DNA from: Hemerocallis citrina | Taxonomy: Eukaryota; Streptophyta; Magnoliopsida; Asparagales; Asphodelaceae | NCBI GenBank assembly: GCA_017893485.1 | Contig: CM030360.1 | Location: 150,852,647-150,916,646, forward strand | DNA length: 64,000 nt | Direction of reading: 5' to 3' | In this document: positions 59,154-64,000 of the stretch, in pieces | How the letters are laid out: every line of letters begins with the position of its first letter | How positions within the stretch are numbered: the first letter of the stretch is position 1 | The notes under the pieces: model-generated | What the model saw: the letters and a program-made list of their open reading frames with translations, nothing else | What the model was told of the DNA's origin: nothing | Databases searched by the model: none | Translations under genes and position numbers: made by a program

Positions 59154-59269
59154 ACCTGTTTGCTTTTGCAGACTGTTTTCCTTCTTCTTCGATACCTCGC
59201 TTCGATCCATCTGAACGCTTCATCGTCTTCTTCATCGGACATATGTATGCAAGACATACAAATCCTATA
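59154..59269 (-). repeat. Copia 5' LTR, segment 3 of 3
   Basis: It matches 37296-37407 of the 3' LTR (for example GTATGCAAGACATA) and ends at 59269, next to the aaact duplication. Confidence 0.85.
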
Positions 59270-59314
59270 AAACTATTGTGTTAATAGTTAGCATTGTAGT
59301 TCAGTTGGTTAAAA

Positions 59315-60820
59315 CTTTTTCACTTTCTCATAAATAAATCAAATATTCAATCTCTATGATTTATCCATTGATACGACATCATCTCACAACCTCTATGTAA
59401 TTGATTATCGTCCTCCAAAATCTAAAGTATGCGATTCTCAAATGAAATTTGATGCAATTTTTTTTCTATTTTAGAGATGTTATTCATTTGAGTTAATTCT
59501 TTATGCAATCATTCTTAATATGAGTCTATCAGATTTAGGAGGTCTAAACATATTAAAATCATTCGATATTGATATAGTTGAAATTTGTGTTTTTTTTCTT
59601 CTTCTTATGTGATGTATTTCTAGAAATCTAGAATGCATCCATTAGGAAATATGATTCTAGTCATGCTAAACGCCTAAAAAGAAGAAACGCAAAGCAGTTG
59701 GTTCAAGATCAAAGATGAGCTCTTGATAGATTTGTTGTAAAAAATCCACAATGTCCAGTCAATGAAGATTCAGTTAATGTAGAGCAAAATGTTATTGAAT
59801 AAATAAATGATTTTGAATTGAATAATGTTGAAAATAATGGGGAAGAACCTACAGAGGGATTAGCAGATGCAGAGGAACATGTTGAGTAAGCTATGGAGGA
59901 ATAATGTTAACTATTCATGTTACAGTTGCATCAGTCGAAAGAAGCTTTTCAAAACAAAAAAACTGTTAAAATCTTACTTGCCATCAACCATGTCGCAAGA
60001 AAGATTAAATGGAATGGCTTTGATTTCAATCGAAAATGAGTATTTAGAAAAACTTGATTATAAAAGTTTAATGATTTTGCATGTAGAAATGCATGCGAAT
60101 CAATTTTTAGAAATTAGTAATGCATTAGGCACTAGCAGTCATTTTTTTCTCTCTTGGTAAAGTCTAGTAATAGTTTCAGTTGTTAAAGATCCAATAAAAT
60201 GCTCAGAAATTTTCATGTAATTTTTTTAATTTATTTTTAGTTTTAATCACTGTGTGACTACTACTCATTTGGACACTGATTCTTTTATTATTTGTTGTCA
60301 TGAACATATTGATTGTAGGAAATTTTGAGGCAGGACTGTGACGGCCAGTCTTCTAACTAAAGCATGTTCATTATAAATGTAATGTTTGAATATTCTTTTA
60401 GAGCTTTGGTAATTTTGTTTAGTGACTATATAGGAATTCAGTTGTAATAGAAAATTAGAATTACCTTTTAAAATATACTTTTGTTTGAATATCTTAGTTA
60501 TATTTTGCTTTATGAAAATAATCATACCATAAAAAAATTGACAATAAATTTTCTTATCTTATGGCCCATTCTTAAGTTTCGCACATGGCCTCTAATTTCT
60601 CAGGACCGGCCCTGTTTCATACTATAACTATATTACTATATACAACCATATAAAAGATCTATGATTACACTTCTCTAATGATGTCATGAAACTAATCTTT
60701 GCCTTAGCATACAAATGAACAGGCCAGTGGGTTATTTTTAATTTTAATTTTTTTTTCTGCTAGCATTTTGACTGACACTCAGAATTCCCAACAAAAGAAA
60801 AAAAAAACCTTATTCTTCCG
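59315..60820 (+). repeat. Tandem duplication, copy A (1.5 kb: hAT right part plus flank)
   Basis: The block beginning CTTTTTCACTTTCTC occurs at 59315, 60821 and 63832. Copy A runs through the hAT right end (60614), the TSD and about 200 bp of flank to 60820. Copies B and C repeat the same order. Including flank beyond the hAT end shows duplication after the hAT insertion. Confidence 0.85.
59867..60160 (+). pseudogene. hAT transposase C-terminal relic (zinc-finger MYM-like type), copy A
   Basis: In mixed frames this reads VASVERSFSKQKK and then LKSYLPSTMSQERLNGMALI, SIENEYLEKLDY. This resembles the C-terminal dimerisation end of the plant hAT group annotated as zinc finger MYM-type 1-like. 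The N-terminal two thirds are absent; an upstream fragment near 59672-59850 (KKRKAVGSRSK) may be the start of the same protein. It was deleted internally before duplication, because copy B has the same structure. Confidence 0.7.
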
Positions 60821-61384
60821 CTTTTTCACTTTCTCACAAATAAATTAAATGTTCAATCTTTATCATTTTTCCTTTGATACAACATCATCTCTCTCACTCT
60901 GTAATTGACTATCATCCTCCAAACTCCAAACTCTGCGATTCTCAAAGGTAATTTGCAGCGAACATTTTTTTCTTTTTTAGAGATGTTATTCAATTGAGTT
61001 AATTCTTTGTGCAATCATTCTTGATATGAATCTATCAGTTTGAGGGGGTCTAAACGTATTGAAATCATTCAATGTTGATATTGTTGTGTTCTGTGTTTTT
61101 TTTTCTTTTTATGTGTTGTATTTCTAGAAATCTGGAATACATCTCATTAGAAAATATGATTCTAATCATGATAAACGCCTAAAAAGAAGAAAAGCAACGC
61201 AATTGGTTCAAGATGAAAGAGGAGATCTTTTTAGATTTTTTATAAAAAACCCCCACAATGTCCAGTCAATGAAGATTCAGTTAATGTATAGCAAAAGGTT
61301 ATTGAATAGATGAATGATTTTGAATTGAATAATGTTGAAAATAATGGGGAGAAACCTAAAGATGTAATAGCAGATTCAGAGGAA

Positions 61385-61565
61385 CATGTGGAGTAACCTA
61401 TGGAGGAATATTGTTAACTATTCCTGTTACGGTTGCATCAGCCGAAAGAAGTTTTTACAAACAAAAACTATTGAAATATTACTTACAATCAACCATGTCG
61501 CAAGAAAGATTAAATGGATTGGCTTTGATTTCAATTGAAAATGAGTTTTTAGAAGAACTTAATTA
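61385..61565 (+). pseudogene. hAT transposase C-terminal relic, copy B
   Basis: It reads LTIPVTVASAERSF, then STMSQERLNGLALISIENEF, then EELN and a stop. It is the paralogous copy of 59890-60060, closer to the family consensus in VASAERSF. Confidence 0.7.
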
Positions 61566-61907
61566 GGAAAGTTTAATTGATGATTTTGCTTCTAGGAATG
61601 CAAACAAATCAAATTTTGGAAATTAGTAATGCACTAGGCACTAGCAGTCATTTTTTTCTCACTTGGTAAAGTCTAGTAATAGTTTCAGTTGTTAAAGATC
61701 CAATGAAAATGCTCAATAACTTTCAGGTAAGTTTTTATTTATTTTTAGTTTTAATCACTGTGTGATACTACTCATTTAGGTACTCATTCTTTTATTATTT
61801 GTTGTCAAGAACATATTGATTGTAGGAAGTTTTGAGGAAGGACTTTGACGGGCAGTCTTCTATCTAAAACATGTTCATTATAATTGTAATGTTTGAATAA
61901 ATTTTTA

Positions 61908-63404
61908 GGGCCTGTTTGGTTCAAAGGAGGGGAGGGGAGGGGAGGGATTTTAATGGAGGGGAGGGAAGGAGAGGGAAAGGGAGGGGAGGGGAGGGGAGAG
62001 ATTTAATGAAAACTCTGTTTGGTTCAAAGGAGGGGAGGTGAGGGAAAATAATTATTTTCTTGTTTGGTTCACAAGGGGAGGGAATAGATTTTATAATAAA
62101 ATTACTTTTATACCCTTTTGCATACAATAAGAAATTCATACAGCAGTGATCTAAAGTAGAATGTAGGCATACTTGATTCAGTTAACAAAGGAGTGAACTG
62201 AACCCCAGTATAATAGTAGAATCTATATGCATGCGAAGTATAGGATGATTCTTTTTCTATGGCCATGTAGCTAACAAAGTGATAACAGTGGTTGGTGCTA
62301 GAACGAATGACACATGCAACTAACTGCACATTTACATTTTTATTTGATGCAAGCATTAGCTGTACCTAGCCGCCATCTTCTTCTTTATATCACCTCTCTC
62401 TCTCTCTTCGGCGGTTAATTTGGTGATAGCAGACGATGTTTGTTTCTTTGCTTGAAAATGAACAAAGATGATAGTGTTGTCTTTGTATACAGTTCGACAT
62501 GCATTTTGAATCAGTACAATCACTGTTTTTTGCTTGCATGCATTTCATGTGTTAACTGAGATAGCAGATTCAAAACCAATTTTGAAAGCCATTGCCATGT
62601 CTTGTACCTCATGTCCTTGTATCTTGTCTGATGTATCTTCATGTCCTTGTATCTTGTCTGATGTATCTTCTTATCCAATTTTGAAAGCCATTGCCATGTC
62701 TTGTACTTGGATGGATGCTCTTTGTTTCATGGATGATGCAAGATATCAGTGAATTTTCAAGCTTTCATGTCTCAACAAAATACTATATTACAGGTTAACT
62801 GAGATAGCTGTTTCAAAACTTTGTTAACTGAGATAGCAGATTCAAAAGGTAACTTATTACAGTTTAGAATTAGAATGATACAGCAAATGATACAGCAAAT
62901 GATACCATGATTGACAGTCACCTATATACCGAACTGTAACTTTTGGTTGAAGACTTCCTTGTAAAGTGTTGAGGCATAAAACTTTGTTAACTGATAGGGA
63001 GAAGACTTCCTTGCGGAGTGCAGACGGCGGATGGCGGACGGCGGAGTGCGGACGGCGGACGGCGGACGGCGGACGGCGGACGATGGAGTGCGAACGAGAA
63101 TAGGGAGAAAGAGAGAGCGAGAGAGAAACAGTCGGCAACTAGATAGGGAGAAAGAGAGGTTTTTTATTATATTAGGATTTAGATTTAAAGGGCAATTTAG
63201 TCTAGCCACTTTAAAAAATTAGCCCTACTTTCTCTTCCCTCCAAATCCCCCCACTTTTGGAGGGAAGCCAAAATTGGCTCAGGAGGGGTGTTGCACCCCC
63301 CCATTTCCCTCCCCTCCCCTCCTAAAAAATGAACCAAACAAGAAAAGTATTAAAAAACCCCTTCCCTCCCATCCCCTCCCCTCCATTCCCCTCCAACCAA
63401 ACAG
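61908..63404. mobile_element. PIF/Harbinger-like non-autonomous element with G-rich subterminal repeats
   Basis: The left end GGGCCTGTTTGGTTC follows TTA (61905-61907), and the right end is AACCAAACAG at 63404. Comparison with copy A shows clean absence of the 1.5 kb there. The right terminus has lost its last bases. Both ends carry AGGGGAGGGGAGG-type tracts in opposite strands. The inside has a perfect 30-bp direct duplication (62611-62640, 62641-62670), three copies of GTTAACTGAGATAGC (62551, 62793, 62823) and a CGGACGG minisatellite (63014-63090). No transposase frame seen. Confidence 0.72.
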
Positions 63405-63831
63405 ATGGTGATTTTGTTTAGTGACTACATATGATTTTAGTTGTAATAGGAAATTAGAATTGACTTTCAAAATATACTTTTGTTTGGACAACTAAGTTAT
63501 ATTTTGCTTTATAAGAATAATCATATCATATAACAATAAATTGATAATAAATTTTCTTAGATTAGGGCCCGTTCTTAAGTTTCGCACAAGGCCTCTAATT
63601 TCTCACGACCGGCCATGTTTCATACGATAACTATATTACTATATACAACCATATAAAAGTTCTACGATTACACTTCTCTAATGATGTCATGAAACCAATC
63701 TTTTTCCTTAGCATACAAATAAACAAGCTAGTGGATTTCTTTTCTTTTCTTTTCTTTTTCTTTTCTGCTTGCCTTTTGACTGACACTCAGAATTCCCTAC
63801 AAAAGGAAAAAAAAAACCCTATTCTTCCTAA

Positions 63832-64000
63832 CTTTTTCACTCTCGCAAATAAATCAAATGTTCAATCTTTATCATTTTTCCATTTATACATTATCATCCC
63901 TCTCACTCTCTGTAATTGATTATCATCCTCCAAACTACAAATTCTGTGATTTTCAAAGGACATTTGCTGCGATTTTTTTCTTTTCTTTTATAGAGATGTT
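63832..64000 (+). repeat. Tandem duplication, copy C (start only, runs off the window)
   Basis: It starts CTTTTTCACTCTCGCAAATA, paralogous to 59315 and 60821, and continues to the window end at 'agagatgtt', which aligns with about 59474 and 60980. Confidence 0.8.

Larger units (their letters stand above)
36716..59269 (-). mobile_element. Ty1/copia retrotransposon with internal deletion and three nested insertions
   Basis: On minus it runs from the 5' LTR (59269-42538, split twice) through PBS, gag and the pre-integrase region to a PPT and 3' LTR (37407-36716). The TSD is aaatt (36711-36715) versus aaact (59270-59274), one mismatch. RT, RNase H and integrase core are missing: after the pre-integrase region the sequence goes to the 3' end within about 150 bp of non-inserted DNA. 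It depended on other copies in trans, or lost pol later. Confidence 0.85.
36590..60614 (+). mobile_element. hAT transposon, non-autonomous remnant, host of the nested retrotransposons
   Basis: A perfect 8-bp TSD TTTCATAC lies at 36582-36589 and 60615-60622, the length expected for hAT. The right end reads GGACCGGCCCTG; the left end TCGGGGCAGCCCTGG is a worn match to its reverse complement. Only about 130 bp of left end and 1.35 kb of right end belong to the hAT; everything from 36716 to 59269 is an inserted copia element. The right part holds a relic of the transposase C-terminus (59867-60160). Confidence 0.8.
60821..63831 (+). repeat. Tandem duplication, copy B (with a 1.5-kb insertion)
   Basis: It repeats 59315-60820 at an offset of 1506 bp with moderate divergence. 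It carries the insertion at 61908-63404 inside the hAT part. The hAT end appears again as ACCGGCCATG before TTTCATAC at about 63618. Confidence 0.85.

Overview
This is flowering-plant nuclear heterochromatin made almost entirely of nested transposable elements. I found no intact host gene. The assignment rests on plant-specific lineages: Tat, Athila and Tekay-type Ty3/gypsy elements, a Ty1/copia element, hAT transposases and TTA-target MITEs. It also rests on primer-binding sites of the initiator-Met type (TGGTATCAGAGC) and the TGGCGCCG type. The species cannot be told from the sequence. Most boundaries are set by target-site duplications (TSDs) read directly on both sides.

Left block (1-8345). 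A decayed RICESLEEPER-like hAT transposase (1-1276, resuming 3011-3341) is split by a 1.73-kb chimeric LTR element (1277-3010, TSD attaa). That element has a 471-bp LTR, a PBS and PPT only about 230 bp apart, and a second part that is a 450-bp-arm inverted repeat. LTR scraps, a TTA-flanked MITE (5449-6045) and a poly(A)-tailed L1-type insertion or retrocopy (6311-7728, 13-bp TSD) follow.

Central block (8349-36006). Four related MITEs sit back to back, sharing single TTA targets. The first is split by a Tat-lineage gypsy element (8688-33731, TSD ggaac). This Tat element carries gag and pol on +, satellite-like arrays, and an antisense accessory gene of the 'putative gypsy type transposon' family. 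The antisense gene is itself split by a young, almost intact Athila element (18723-29211, TSD gcagg).

Right block (36590-64000). A second hAT element (36590-60614, TSD TTTCATAC) is filled by a minus-strand copia element (36716-59269). The copia element holds a 3.5-kb solo LTR (37460-40996, TSD aaaac), a whole Tekay-like chromovirus (42693-54494, TSD atttt) and a 4.2-kb solo LTR (54927-59153, TSD acctg). From about 59315 a 1.5-kb segment (hAT right end plus flank) is tandemly repeated at least three times and runs off the window. The middle copy carries a 1.5-kb PIF/Harbinger-like insertion with G-rich ends.

Nothing here looks functional for the host. The elements record a sequence of insertions: old hAT and MITE targets, then copia and Tat, then chromovirus and Athila, with LTR divergence by eye agreeing with nesting order. 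The most unusual items are the chimeric foldback LTR element, the back-to-back MITE array with internal short palindromes, and the Tat antisense gene with its own TATA box and intron-like structure, flanked by two arrays of the same about 212-bp repeat.
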